Shown here one piece after another: positions 36,546 through 45,388 of a DNA stretch of 64,000 nt (its first letter is position 1; each line of letters opens with the position of its first letter). The DNA is from Clostridium_AD sp050717515. Its GTDB lineage: Bacteria > Bacillota > Clostridia > Clostridiales > Clostridiaceae. The DNA is taken from assembly GCF_050717515.1 (NCBI RefSeq), contig NZ_JBOITL010000022.1:1-64000 (forward strand), written 5' to 3'. The notes below the pieces were generated by a model. The model was not told the DNA's origin, did not search any database, and saw only the letters and a list, made by a program, of their open reading frames with translations. Position numbers and translations under genes: made by a program.

Positions 36546-37871
36546 TTAATATCTTGTTATGCCATCTTTTGTAACAATGCCTTTAATTAATGGTTTAGCT
36601 ATTATTTTTTCTTGTACAATTTCATATGCATCAATTATCATTTTTGTAGATATTTTTTGTTTTTGCGCATCATTAGCATAAATAGTTGCAATAGCCTCGC
36701 CTTTCTTTACAAAATCGCCGATTTTCTTATGAAGAACAATACCTACTGCTAAATCTATTATACTTTCTTTAGTTTCACGGCCAGCGCCTAAAACTAGTGC
36801 CGCTCTTCCTATATCATCAGCCTTTATTGCTTTTACATAACCTTCAACCTTTGATGTAACTTCCTCTACAATAACTGGCACTGGGAATAATGATGGATCA
36901 TCTACATAAGCTGGATTTCCACCTTGTGCTACTACAAGTTCTCTTAATTTTTGAAGACCTTTTCCAGATTTTATAATGTCTTTAAGTATTTTTCTTGCTT
37001 CCTGTGCATCCTTTGCTTTTTTCCCTAGTACAAGCATATGTGCTCCTAATGTTAAACAAAGTTCTGTAAGATCTTCTGGGCCTTCACCTTTTAATGTATC
37101 TATAGCTTCTTTTACTTCTAATGCATTACCAACTGCAAATCCTAATGGTTGGTCCATATCAGTTATTACACCAATGGTGTTTCTGGAAACACTATTCCCT
37201 ATATCAACCATTTCTCTTGCAAGTTCAAACGCATCATCTTCATTTTTCATAAATGCACCACTACCTGTTTTTATATCAAGTACTATAGCATCTGCACCTG
37301 AGGCTATTTTTTTACTCATTATGCTCCCTGCAATTAAAGACATATTATCAACAGTTGCAGTAACATCACGAAGTGCATATAGCTTTTTGTCTGCTGGTGC
37401 TAAATCAGCAGTTTGACCGCCTATTGCAATTTTAACTTCATTTACATTTTGCATAAACTTTTCAATGGACATAGCTACTGAGAAGCCCTCAAAAGCTTCT
37501 AGCTTATCAATAGTTCCACCAGTATGTCCAAGTCCTCTTCCTGACATTTTAGCAACTGGTACGCCAGCGGCTGCAACAATAGGCCCAAGTATTAGTGTAG
37601 TTGTATCACCTACACCACCAGTACTATGTTTATCAACTTTTACACCCTCAATAGCTGATAAATCAATAGTCTCACCACTATTAACCATTGCCATTGTTAA
37701 ATCAGCTGTTTCCCTCTTATTCATCTTTTGAAAGTATATAGCCATAAGCAGTGCTGAAACTTGATAATCTGGAATAGTCCCATCTGTATATCCACCTACA
37801 AAAAAATTAATTTCTTCTGTAGTAAGTTCGTCGCCATTTCTTTTTTTCATTATTAAATCGTACATTCTCAT
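36546..37871 (-). CDS. pdp: Pyrimidine-nucleoside phosphorylase
   Basis: Phosphorolysis of uridine, thymidine and deoxyuridine to base plus (deoxy)ribose 1-phosphate. The 441-aa protein has the thymidine/pyrimidine phosphorylase signature SGRGLGHTGGTIDKLEAF, the phosphate/K-binding region KHSTGGVGD and the C-terminal domain with VLGAGRETKE. The ATG at 37871 is favoured: AGGAG precedes it with 9-nt spacing, whereas the upstream TTG touches that site. It is the third gene of the operon with deoC, whose product cleaves the sugar phosphate that follows. Confidence 0.95.
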   Translation of the reverse strand: MRMYDLIMKKRNGDELTTEEINFFVGGYTDGTIPDYQVSALLMAIYFQKMNKRETADLTMAMVNSGETIDLSAIEGVKVDKHSTGGVGDTTTLILGPIVAAAGVPVAKMSGRGLGHTGGTIDKLEAFEGFSVAMSIEKFMQNVNEVKIAIGGQTADLAPADKKLYALRDVTATVDNMSLIAGSIMSKKIASGADAIVLDIKTGSGAFMKNEDDAFELAREMVDIGNSVSRNTIGVITDMDQPLGFAVGNALEVKEAIDTLKGEGPEDLTELCLTLGAHMLVLGKKAKDAQEARKILKDIIKSGKGLQKLRELVVAQGGNPAYVDDPSLFPVPVIVEEVTSKVEGYVKAIKADDIGRAALVLGAGRETKESIIDLAVGIVLHKKIGDFVKKGEAIATIYANDAQKQKISTKMIIDAYEIVQEKIIAKPLIKGIVTKDGITRY

Positions 37872-37919
37872 GGTATTCAACTCCTAATTATTTATTTTAT
37901 TTTTCGCATGTATTCAAAT

Positions 37920-38588
37920 TTAATAATTAGAATTTGAATCCTTAGTTCCCTCAACTATTGCTATAGAACTACTAGCCCCTATTCTACTAGCACCAGCTTC
38001 AATAACAGCTTTTGCATCTTCAGTTGTTCTTACTGCTCCAGAAGCCTTAACTCCCATGTCAGGTCCAACAGTTTGTCTCATTAATTTTATATCATGAACT
38101 GTTGCTCCACCTGTTGAGAATCCTGTTGAAGTTTTTACAAAATTAGCACTAACTTCTTTAGCTATTTCACATACCTTAACTTTTTCCGCGTCAGTTAAAA
38201 GACAAGTTTCTATTATTACCTTTACTATTGCCAGGCCACTCGCAACTTCAACAACCGCTTTGATGTCTTCTTTTACTACATCATATTTATTTGATTTTAT
38301 AGCTCCAATATTAACTACCATATCTATTTCATCTGCACCATTTTCAATTGCTTGTTTAGCTTCAAATGCTTTTACTTCCTTAGTAGTAGCTCCCAATGGG
38401 AATCCAACAACGATACAAGTTTTTACGTTACTTCCTTTTAACTCACTACTTACTAGTGGTGCGTAATATGCATTAGCGCACACTGAAGCAAATCCGTATT
38501 TTTTAGCCTCATCACAAACTTTTATAATATCTTCCTCACTTGCTTGTGGTTTTAATAGTGTATGGTCTATATATTGTTCTATTTTCAT
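37920..38588 (-). CDS. deoC: Deoxyribose-phosphate aldolase
   Basis: Splits 2-deoxyribose 5-phosphate into glyceraldehyde 3-phosphate and acetaldehyde. The 222-aa TIM-barrel protein has the Schiff-base Lys152 (VKTSTGF), the proton-relay Lys181 (VKASGAVRT) and Asp89 (EIDMVVN). It lies between the regulator and pdp and completes deoxynucleoside breakdown together with a phosphopentomutase not seen here. Confidence 0.96.
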   Translation of the reverse strand: MKIEQYIDHTLLKPQASEEDIIKVCDEAKKYGFASVCANAYYAPLVSSELKGSNVKTCIVVGFPLGATTKEVKAFEAKQAIENGADEIDMVVNIGAIKSNKYDVVKEDIKAVVEVASGLAIVKVIIETCLLTDAEKVKVCEIAKEVSANFVKTSTGFSTGGATVHDIKLMRQTVGPDMGVKASGAVRTTEDAKAVIEAGASRIGASSSIAIVEGTKDSNSNY

Positions 38589-38629
38589 ACTAATCTTCTC
38601 CTTTATATTTTATAAATTTATTTTACTGT

Positions 38630-39652
38630 CTATTTTTCTATATGTTTTTCCGATCCTTTTAAAATAAGCTCTGGCAAAATGGTTTGTCTTTTTATCGACC
38701 TGGGCTCTTTGCTATTCAGATTTTCTAATAACATTTTCATACCAATTCTACCAAGTTCGGTGGAGGGGCCATTTATAAAACTAATATTCATACCTATTAT
38801 ATTTAAAACATCAACCTTATCAAACCCTATAATAGCCATATCGCGCGGTATATCTATCTTTTCTTCATAAAAAGCTTTCATACATCCTAAAATAGTGGTA
38901 TTACTACTTACAAAAACAGCAGTAGGCCTCTTATTCATTTTCAATATTTCTTTTGTAATTTTATATGCAGTCTGGTGCGTATAATCACCATAAAAGATAT
39001 ATTCATTATCTATAGGGATATTATTAGCTTCTAATGCTTTTTCATATCCTAGCAATCTCTCTTTTGCTGGTCTAGACTTCATGTCCCCTGTAATTATAGC
39101 TATTTTTCTATGACCTGCTTCTATTAAAGCAAGGGTTCCATCATAAGCGCCCTTTATGTGATCTATAAAAACCCCACTAAATTCCAGATATTCAACATGA
39201 CCATCTATTAAAATTATTGGGATTCCTAGGTTCTTAAGCACATTTAAGTTTTCACTATTGTCTGAATTCCTGTAGAAGGTTGGCGTTATAATGAGGCCTT
39301 GAATCCTTTGCTCTTTAAGAACATTAATAGCCTTTAATTCTTTATCTTTATCCTCATCAGTATTACAAAGAATTATATTTAAGTTATTCTCATCAGCAAT
39401 TTCAGTAATACCTTTAATTATCTCACCAAAAAATAGATTGTTTATATCGGGAATTATAACTCCAATGGTATTAGTTTTACTTGTAGACAAGCTTCTAGCT
39501 ATAGCACTTGGCGTATAATTCAGCTCTTTTATCGCCTTTAGAACTTTTTCTCTTGTTTCATCCTTTACATAACCTGAACTATTTAGAACTCTTGATACTG
39601 TTGCATGGGATACACCAACCCTTACCGCAATATCACTTATTGTCACTGTCAT
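38630..39652 (-). CDS. LacI-family repressor of the deo genes
   Basis: A 340-aa regulator. An N-terminal LacI helix-turn-helix (ISDIAVRVGVSHATVSRVLN) and hinge (about 1-55) precede a periplasmic-binding-protein-like sensor domain. The ATG at 39652 follows AGGAGG with 6-nt spacing; a GTG five codons upstream overlaps that site. It leads the operon with deoC and pdp, so it probably represses it in response to a nucleoside or sugar phosphate. Two operator-like sites lie upstream. Confidence 0.92.
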   Translation of the reverse strand: MTVTISDIAVRVGVSHATVSRVLNSSGYVKDETREKVLKAIKELNYTPSAIARSLSTSKTNTIGVIIPDINNLFFGEIIKGITEIADENNLNIILCNTDEDKDKELKAINVLKEQRIQGLIITPTFYRNSDNSENLNVLKNLGIPIILIDGHVEYLEFSGVFIDHIKGAYDGTLALIEAGHRKIAIITGDMKSRPAKERLLGYEKALEANNIPIDNEYIFYGDYTHQTAYKITKEILKMNKRPTAVFVSSNTTILGCMKAFYEEKIDIPRDMAIIGFDKVDVLNIIGMNISFINGPSTELGRIGMKMLLENLNSKEPRSIKRQTILPELILKGSEKHIEK

Positions 39653-39672
39653 TTTAATCCTCCTCACATTAG

Positions 39673-39686
39673 AGAAAACGCTTACA
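39673..39686 (-). promoter_or_regulatory. cre/LacI-type operator, proximal
   Basis: On the minus strand TGTAAGCGTTTTCT matches the catabolite-responsive consensus TGWAANCGNTNWCA at 13 of 14 positions. It lies about 20 bp before the lacI-type ATG, where CcpA or the operon repressor could block transcription. Confidence 0.55.
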
Positions 39687-39784
39687 GGACTCTGAATAAA
39701 TATAAAGCCTAGTTTATAATCCAGTATACAAGTATTACATCATACCCTGAGTATGCTATATTAACTACTTAATTTTCTGAAATA

Positions 39785-39798
39785 TGTTACCGCTTTCA
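39785..39798 (+). promoter_or_regulatory. cre/LacI-type operator, distal
   Basis: TGTTACCGCTTTCA matches TGWAANCGNTNWCA at 13 of 14 positions. It lies about 112 bp from the proximal site, a distance that would allow looping between the two. Confidence 0.5.
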
Positions 39799-39912
39799 TA
39801 ATTAGTATACTGCAAGGTTATGTAAATTTCAATAGGATTTTTTATGAATTTTACAATTAGGTGGCTGAAAATAAATAACAAGTCAAATATGCTAATATAT
39901 TTTTTTATATAC

Positions 39913-39954
39913 TTGAATTATTAAAATAATACTGATATAATGAACACAGTTCAT
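39913..39954 (+). promoter_or_regulatory. hsm promoter and TetR operator 1
   Basis: TTGAAT (39913-39918), a 17-nt spacer and TATAAT (39936-39941) form a sigma-A promoter. The palindrome ATGAACACAGTTCAT (39940-39954) overlaps the -10 box. A near-identical copy lies before the next gene. Confidence 0.75.
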
Positions 39955-39969
39955 AAAAGAGGTGACAAT

Positions 39970-40506
39970 ATGCCCAAAGTTATCGAAAATTTAAGAGAAA
40001 CTATACTCTTAGAAGCTAAAAACATTCTATTAAATCATAATTTTAAAGATTTAAGCATAAGAGAAATTGCTAAAAGTTGCAACATTGGCACAGGGACTTT
40101 TTATAATTATTTTTCCACTAAAGAAGAACTTGTAGTAGAAATCTTTAGAGAAGATTGGAAAAAAGTATCTAATCTAGTAGAGGATCTAAAGCTTACGAAT
40201 GAGCCTTGCAAAGAAAAAATCAGAAAAATATATGTATCTATTGGAATGTTTGTAAATAGTTACATACCAATTTTTTATGAAATGGCTATGCTTAGTGGAA
40301 ATGATTATAGATGTAGAGAATCTAATAGATATGATGTTCTATACACTAAAATAAGTGAATTGTTAGATATTGAAAAATCTAAGGGTAATGTACGCTCCGC
40401 TCTTTCTTCTTATAAACTTGCAGAACTTATTGTTTCTAACTTAATGTATCTTAACAAAAATAAATTTATAAGCTTTGATGAACTATATGATAATTTAAAA
40501 ATTTAA
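39970..40506 (+). CDS. TetR-family regulator of hsmA (HsmR-like candidate)
   Basis: A 178-aa repressor. The N-terminal helix-turn-helix contains LSIREIAKSCNIGTGTFYNYFSTKEELV (about 28-55), and the C-terminal ligand domain is helical and unrecognised. The ATG at 39970 follows GAGGTG; an upstream ATG at 39940 lies within the operator. The palindrome at its own promoter is repeated before the adjacent hsmA gene, so it probably represses both. By analogy with the C. difficile hsm system the inducer may be heme, which is an inference. Confidence 0.88.
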   Translation: MPKVIENLRETILLEAKNILLNHNFKDLSIREIAKSCNIGTGTFYNYFSTKEELVVEIFREDWKKVSNLVEDLKLTNEPCKEKIRKIYVSIGMFVNSYIPIFYEMAMLSGNDYRCRESNRYDVLYTKISELLDIEKSKGNVRSALSSYKLAELIVSNLMYLNKNKFISFDELYDNLKI

Positions 40507-40561
40507 TAGTAAATATTTATCTTATATTAGAAAGTAATATAAGATATTCTTTTAAATCTAT

Positions 40562-40576
40562 ATGAACATAGTTCAT
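40562..40576 (+). promoter_or_regulatory. TetR operator 2, before hsmA
   Basis: ATGAACATAGTTCAT differs from operator 1 at one position only (the central C becomes T). Its place, about 70 bp before the hsmA start, suggests that the same repressor controls both genes. Confidence 0.7.
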
Positions 40577-40644
40577 AATGTGTAATTCAATTAAAAAAAT
40601 CTTATTTTCAAATTCTAAATATATAAAAAAATGGAGGATGTAAT

Positions 40645-41022
40645 ATGTTAATTTATGCAATTATTTTTATAACCTTAGCTCTTGTATTTTATACAATTGG
40701 TGTTTGGAGTGAAAAACTTCAAGGAACGCTTAAACCATGGCATTTGGGTTTATTCCTAATTGGTCTCGTCTGTGATACAACCGGTACATTACTTATGGAG
40801 AGTATAGCAAGTAATTCAGCTGGAGTAGTATCAGGCTTTAATACACATGGAATTACTGGTGTTATTGCTATAGCTCTAATGCTCATTCATGCTATATGGG
40901 CCGCAGTGGTTCTTACTCGGAAAAATGAAGATATGATATCAAAATTTCATAAATTCAGTATAATAGTTTGGATTATTTGGTTGATTCCTTTTATCTCTGG
41001 AGCTATGTCTCACATGGGCTAA
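40645..41022 (+). CDS. hsmA: HsmA-family membrane protein (TIGR03987)
   Basis: A 125-aa protein with four membrane helices and several His residues at helix ends (KPWHLGL, FNTHGITG, LIHAIWA, MSHMG) that could ligate heme. The family matches HsmA of Clostridioides difficile, a heme-responsive membrane protein reported to bind heme and protect against oxidative stress; heme binding here is by family analogy. TGGAGG precedes the ATG. It is controlled with the TetR gene upstream through paired operators. Confidence 0.88.
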   Translation: MLIYAIIFITLALVFYTIGVWSEKLQGTLKPWHLGLFLIGLVCDTTGTLLMESIASNSAGVVSGFNTHGITGVIAIALMLIHAIWAAVVLTRKNEDMISKFHKFSIIVWIIWLIPFISGAMSHMG

Positions 41023-41046
41023 TAAAAAATTTAGGCCCATGAAAAT

Positions 41047-41105
41047 AAATAAAATAGACAAAAGACAGGGTGTAAATTTCACCCTGTCTTTTGTCTATTT
41101 TATTT
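41047..41105. terminator. 26-bp perfect-stem bidirectional terminator
   Basis: A perfect 26-bp stem (left arm 41047-41072, ending GACAGGGTG; right arm 41080-41105) closes a 7-nt loop. A/T tracts lie on both sides. It separates hsmA from the convergent secreted-protein gene and its last base overlaps that gene's stop codon. Confidence 0.92.
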
Positions 41106-42970
41106 TACTTGTTTTTTTCTTTATCAAACTCAGAAAGTTTATGGTGCTTCCATTGAATACTTACTTTGCTATAATTTATTTTACTTATAGTAGTATTTTC
41201 CCAGATACTATTTACTTTAGCTTTGTTGTTTGATGTCATATTAGAAACAGGTAGAGTTATACTTTCAGTATAAATATCTTTTCCTGTTTTTATGATATAT
41301 TCATACTGGTTTTTTAGACTTTCTAGATCATATATCTTGGTTTCATCTTCTTTTACAAATTTTTTAATAGCATTCAAATCATATTCTTTTTCAATATAAT
41401 ACAATTGTGACCCATTATATTCACCTGATTGAATCTTGATATTTGCGAGTCCCATGCGAATTTCGTCATCCTTTAAATAGATCTCAACTCTATTTTTAAT
41501 AGTATCACTTATTTCCTTTGTATCGAGTCCTGAATACATATCTACACGCACATTACTAGTGGGTTCAAGTGCACTAATATACTCATTGTTACTGATATCC
41601 CCTCTATAGTTTGGATCAGCGTACATATAGTTAGTTCCAGCATAGCTATCATTAAAATCATATCCATTTCTAGAAGTATTAAAACTTTTTGTTACCTTTG
41701 TTCCAAAATCATACTTTTTCATTTTTACTTCTTTTGAATCTTTTAAATTTATTAAAGACTTAGCTGTAATAATTTCACCTAAATATTCACTTATACACTT
41801 TTTATCTAAGCTAAATGAATTTATCATATTTTCAAAAGCATTTTTCTTTTTTGCATCATTATATTGTTCTTCCTTCATTGTAGCAGTGACTAAGTATTTA
41901 TATCCATTTCCTACAACGTACAATTGATGTACAATATACTGATTTTTAGTAACTGTTTTATAGCGAATTACTACATGATGAAGATTAATATTTGCCTGTG
42001 TTTTTGTTTCATTTCTCAGTATTTCATAAACCTCACTATTATACTTATCTTTTAGTACTTGTATTTCTTCTGCTGCCCATTTTGAAGCAGTTTCATCTTT
42101 TGCTGCTGAACTTATCAAGCTAACAGCTACCCCTTCCGGTACTTTAAATTCCTTTTCATCATTTTTCACTTTCTTTTCTACCTGTTCTAGCTCCTCATCA
42201 CTATATACTGGAGTGAATTTTTGAGTACGTGCATTAGGTACTCCTTCCACTCTCCAGTAAGGACTCATTATCATTTTCCAGCCATAGCTTGTATTTTTAT
42301 ATTCTCTAGTAGTACTAACTGAGTCTGATAATTCCTTAATTAATGTATTTTTTTCATCAAAAGAAAGTTTAAAAGAAGCTGTCAATTTATCAAACATTTC
42401 TTGATGCCCTCTATAAAATTCTCCTTTCATAGTTATTGTTAAATTGTATATATAATTATTTTTTATATAAATTCTATTTTCAACATATTCTCCTAATTCT
42501 TGCGCTGCCTCGTCCACTAAAAGATAATCTATAAATGGATTAGATTTAATTATACGAATATATTGTTCTCCTGAATTATCTTTAGCTATATTTATAACCA
42601 ATTCTTTTTCCTGTTCAACTCTAAATAAATCCCTTGTTGTAGCATTTTGCATTTTATATAGTAACTCTTCCAATGATAGCTCATCCTTGTTTTTTTCCAC
42701 TTGTAATTGAACCCCAGCCTTATAACTAGCTGTTGCCATATTGAAAGCATTTGCACCCTCTGACTTAAAAACAATCCCATCGTCAGGTAGGTGCATAGAC
42801 CATTTATATATGCGACTTCCTACTCCAGTTTTATTTTGATCTGCTTTGTTAGAAAACACTTGATATAAATCAATTTTCCCATCATCTACTTTAGCTTGAA
42901 CTGCTTGCGCATTTAGCCCAATCGATAAACAAAGAGTAAGCACAATTGCCGTAGCCTTATTCTTATTCAT
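41105..42970 (-). CDS. Secreted protein of unknown function with repeated PsbP/DcrB-like modules
   Basis: A 621-aa protein with a signal peptide (hydrophobic 8-24, cleavage near AQAVQA) and no other membrane helix. I see three similar stretches of about 200 residues. Each ends in a strand pair plus amphipathic helix of the form YxYxLTxxxKxxxYxxxxxxFxxxxxSFxL (about 190-215, 370-395 and, weaker, 560-590). DcrB/PsbP-like folds end in this way. The homology and fold are inferences. It starts 2 bp after the HtrA-like gene and is surely co-transcribed, which suggests a chaperone, substrate or partner of that protease. Confidence 0.8.
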   Translation of the reverse strand: MNKNKATAIVLTLCLSIGLNAQAVQAKVDDGKIDLYQVFSNKADQNKTGVGSRIYKWSMHLPDDGIVFKSEGANAFNMATASYKAGVQLQVEKNKDELSLEELLYKMQNATTRDLFRVEQEKELVINIAKDNSGEQYIRIIKSNPFIDYLLVDEAAQELGEYVENRIYIKNNYIYNLTITMKGEFYRGHQEMFDKLTASFKLSFDEKNTLIKELSDSVSTTREYKNTSYGWKMIMSPYWRVEGVPNARTQKFTPVYSDEELEQVEKKVKNDEKEFKVPEGVAVSLISSAAKDETASKWAAEEIQVLKDKYNSEVYEILRNETKTQANINLHHVVIRYKTVTKNQYIVHQLYVVGNGYKYLVTATMKEEQYNDAKKKNAFENMINSFSLDKKCISEYLGEIITAKSLINLKDSKEVKMKKYDFGTKVTKSFNTSRNGYDFNDSYAGTNYMYADPNYRGDISNNEYISALEPTSNVRVDMYSGLDTKEISDTIKNRVEIYLKDDEIRMGLANIKIQSGEYNGSQLYYIEKEYDLNAIKKFVKEDETKIYDLESLKNQYEYIIKTGKDIYTESITLPVSNMTSNNKAKVNSIWENTTISKINYSKVSIQWKHHKLSEFDKEKNK

Positions 42971-42972
42971 AA

Positions 42973-44058
42973 CTATTGCTCCTTTCCTTTTTTCTTTTCT
43001 TTACTTGTTTCTTCCTTTAAAACTACTGTTACATCAAATTTTTTACCTTGGCGACTAAAGGTTAATTTTACTTTATCACCAGGCAAATGTGCTTTTAAAA
43101 TCTCGTTATAATGAGCTATAGAATTAGTAGGCTTATTATCTATAGAATCCAACATATCTCCTTCTTTTACCTGACCCTCCGTTACCACTGCATCCTTTTG
43201 AAGTGTAACTACTTTTAACCCTTGATTAGTAGGAAGTCCAAGCATTGCTGCCCAGTTTTCTTCAAACTCAACACCAATAAAACATCTTTTTATTCTACCA
43301 AATTTATTATAATGGTCTACAAAATAATTAATGTTTCCCACAGGAATTGAAAAACTCATTCCTTGATAAAACATATATCCTAATGTGTTTATACCAACTA
43401 ACTCGCAGTTCATATTAATAAGCGGACCGCCACTGTTACCTGGGTTTATAGCTGCATCTGTCTGTAAATATGTGTACATACTTTCTACAGGTCTATCTAG
43501 TCCACTTACAATTCCTTTAGAAGCACTATTTCTATATCCAAAAGACAAAGGTGTTCCTACTGCTACAACATCATCTCCAACTTTTATTTCACTTTCAATT
43601 GCTAATTTTATAGGCTTTAAATCTGTCTTATTGATCTTTAATAATGCTAAATCAATTTCCTTATCTGCATATAAAAGTTCTGCTTTGTAAACATTACCAT
43701 CATATGTAACCACATAAATATCCTCAAGGCCATCTACTACGTGATTATTGGTCAGAATTTTCCCTTCCTTGCCTATTACAACTCCAGAACCATGTTGTAA
43801 ATTTTTAGGTAGCTTAGAGAATATCGCATCTTGTTCTCTATATTTTGTATTTTTTCCTATGACAGCAACTACAGATTCATTTACTTTTTCAATAACTTCT
43901 GATACTTTCTTTGTTTCCTTTTGGACTGATTTTTGTGGTTGCTCTATTATCTTCTCTGGTGCTTTAAGCACTAATTCATTTCCACCTAATGCAAAAACAG
44001 GTGTCGTGGTTAAAAATAATGTAGCCATGATCAAAATAGATGATAAAAATTTTTTCAT
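42973..44058 (-). CDS. HtrA-like trypsin-type serine protease with PDZ domain
   Basis: A 361-aa secreted or membrane-tethered protease. The signal sequence (about 1-23) is followed by a linker and the S1C protease domain, with the triad His106 (LTNNHVVDG), Asp136 (KEIDLALL) and Ser209 (NPGNSGGPL). A PDZ domain covers about 270-350, and the C-terminus is Lys-rich. Such enzymes degrade or refold misfolded exported proteins. The downstream secreted protein shares its operon. Confidence 0.92.
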   Translation of the reverse strand: MKKFLSSILIMATLFLTTTPVFALGGNELVLKAPEKIIEQPQKSVQKETKKVSEVIEKVNESVVAVIGKNTKYREQDAIFSKLPKNLQHGSGVVIGKEGKILTNNHVVDGLEDIYVVTYDGNVYKAELLYADKEIDLALLKINKTDLKPIKLAIESEIKVGDDVVAVGTPLSFGYRNSASKGIVSGLDRPVESMYTYLQTDAAINPGNSGGPLINMNCELVGINTLGYMFYQGMSFSIPVGNINYFVDHYNKFGRIKRCFIGVEFEENWAAMLGLPTNQGLKVVTLQKDAVVTEGQVKEGDMLDSIDNKPTNSIAHYNEILKAHLPGDKVKLTFSRQGKKFDVTVVLKEETSKEKKKGKEQ

Positions 44059-44171
44059 AATAATCCCCCTTTTTCTCCTTTACTTTTTATAGTAAATTGG
44101 TAATATTTTGTTTATACTCTTCTTGTACATATTACCATATTTTTATATTTTTTCCAACAATTTAGAAATAT

Positions 44172-44267
44172 TTAATATTTTAATAAATAAGCTCTCATAG
44201 ATACAGATATCATGTATCCTGCAAAAGAACCAAATATTTTAGTAAGACCTTCTGATTTTAATAACAT
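44172..44267 (-). pseudogene. Possible gene remnant, 31 codons
   Basis: An ORF reading MLLKSEGLTKIFGSFAGY and then ISVSMRAYLLKY. The first part resembles the start of an ABC ATPase (a KxxGLTKIFG pattern), but nothing that follows fits. No good ribosome binding site precedes it. It may be the rest of a deleted gene or chance. Confidence 0.25.
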
Positions 44268-44329
44268 AAAAAATACGCCCTTTATACATTGATTGTCTAA
44301 AGAGAGCGTAACGTGTCAGTAAAAAAATA

Positions 44330-44370
44330 GTACTCCACATAAGATAAAGTTAATATCTTATGTGGAGTAC
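44330..44370 (-). terminator. Terminator of the XRE-membrane operon
   Basis: GTACTCCACATAAGATA pairs perfectly with TATCTTATGTGGAGTAC. On the minus strand seven T residues follow within a few bases. The rest of the 334-bp gap (44059-44392) holds the htrA-type promoter region and a possible remnant. Confidence 0.85.
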
Positions 44371-44392
44371 AGGCTTATTATAAAATGAAGAC

Positions 44393-44701
44393 TTAAACTC
44401 CGAATATCAGAGTTCCTAACACCATATAAAGCATTGGAAAAAGGAATAAAATAATATTTAATATTAAACCCCACTTTGCAATATCATCCTTGTTTTTTCT
44501 TAATGGAATCAACCCCAGAATTACACCAATAGGTGCAACAAATAAGGGTAATAAGATTAATGATCCTTGTAATTTAGTTTTATGTGTAGGAAATATCTGA
44601 ACAAATTCATTAATAATAATCACTACAAGAATAAATGCAATTCCAATTGATATCTTGCCAATCAAGGTATGTTTTATTGGTACATCATTGTTTCTGTTCA
44701 T
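44393..44701 (-). CDS. Small membrane protein, 102 aa
   Basis: A protein with three membrane helices (about 15-37, 47-67 and 77-98). It is the third gene of an XRE regulator - membrane protein - membrane protein operon. The ATG at 44701 follows GGAGGTG. The family is not recognised; the helix pattern GSLILLPLFVAPIGVILGLIPLRKNK resembles DUF4190-like small membrane proteins. Its function is unknown. Confidence 0.7.
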   Translation of the reverse strand: MNRNNDVPIKHTLIGKISIGIAFILVVIIINEFVQIFPTHKTKLQGSLILLPLFVAPIGVILGLIPLRKNKDDIAKWGLILNIILFLFPMLYMVLGTLIFGV

Positions 44702-44718
44702 GTTTAACACCTCCATCA

Positions 44719-45129
44719 TTACTTTTCGTGAATGAAATAAGTTTTTAGACCGATAAAACTTATTATGCTAATAATAAACATTATACCTACATAATTGAGA
44801 AGGTTAATTTTATTAATTCCTATATAGGAATATAATACAAACATAAAAACATTCCCAATCATATTTATCCAAAATGTTATATATCCAGCTTTTTGTGCAT
44901 GTGCTTCTATCCGTTCATCTTTATCTCTTACTAATTTATACCACATTCCTGATTTTAAAAGCGATATATATTCAATTACAGTCCATGCAACAAATATTAC
45001 TGTTATCAAAGGTAGAACCCAATAACCCCCTCCCTGCACATATAGCGAATAAGTAAATAGAGAGAAACTTCGTGATATCAGTACAATAGACAAAATTACT
45101 TTAATTAAGAAACGGTACAGATAAGTCAT
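44719..45129 (-). CDS. DUF2178-like membrane protein
   Basis: A 136-aa protein with four hydrophobic segments and the cytosolic motif KDERIEAHAQKAGYITFWI, as in DUF2178-type proteins, commonly encoded next to small XRE regulators. It follows the XRE gene with only a 1-bp gap. The role is unknown; the conserved pairing suggests the regulator controls or senses these membrane proteins. Confidence 0.8.
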   Translation of the reverse strand: MTYLYRFLIKVILSIVLISRSFSLFTYSLYVQGGGYWVLPLITVIFVAWTVIEYISLLKSGMWYKLVRDKDERIEAHAQKAGYITFWINMIGNVFMFVLYSYIGINKINLLNYVGIMFIISIISFIGLKTYFIHEK

Positions 45130-45130
45130 T

Positions 45131-45346
45131 TTACTCCTCCTTCATCCAGAATAACTGCTCAATAGATGTTCCTAAAGCCTTGGACAACATTATAGCCAAG
45201 CCTAGTGAAGGCTCATATCTTTGCTTTTCTATAGAAATAATTGTAAGTCGAGTTACATCCGCCAACTCCGCTAACTGCTCTTGAGTCAAATTATTTTTAT
45301 TACGTAAATCCTTTACTCTATTGTATATAATATATTTATTTCCCAT
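45131..45346 (-). CDS. Small XRE-family regulator
   Basis: A 71-aa DNA-binding protein consisting almost only of a helix-turn-helix (LTQEQLAELADVTRLTIISIEKQRYEPSLGLAIMLSKAL). It heads an operon with two membrane proteins and has a perfect palindrome upstream, so it is probably autoregulated. Confidence 0.9.
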   Translation of the reverse strand: MGNKYIIYNRVKDLRNKNNLTQEQLAELADVTRLTIISIEKQRYEPSLGLAIMLSKALGTSIEQLFWMKEE

Positions 45347-45372
45347 TTAAGCCTCCTCTCACGTTAGTCCAA

Positions 45373-45388
45373 GTATAGTTAACTATAC
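45373..45388 (-). promoter_or_regulatory. Palindromic operator before the XRE gene
   Basis: GTATAGTTAACTATAC is a perfect 16-bp palindrome. GTATACTCTACTATAC just beyond it is a second imperfect copy. TTGACA on the minus strand at 45424-45429 may be the -35 box. The remainder of the 388-bp gap (to 45734) has nothing else clear. Confidence 0.55.

Noticed and set aside
36976..37416. 146-codon frame antisense to pdp
   Set aside because: Shadow of a conserved phosphorylase; Ser/Phe-rich composition typical of antisense frames.
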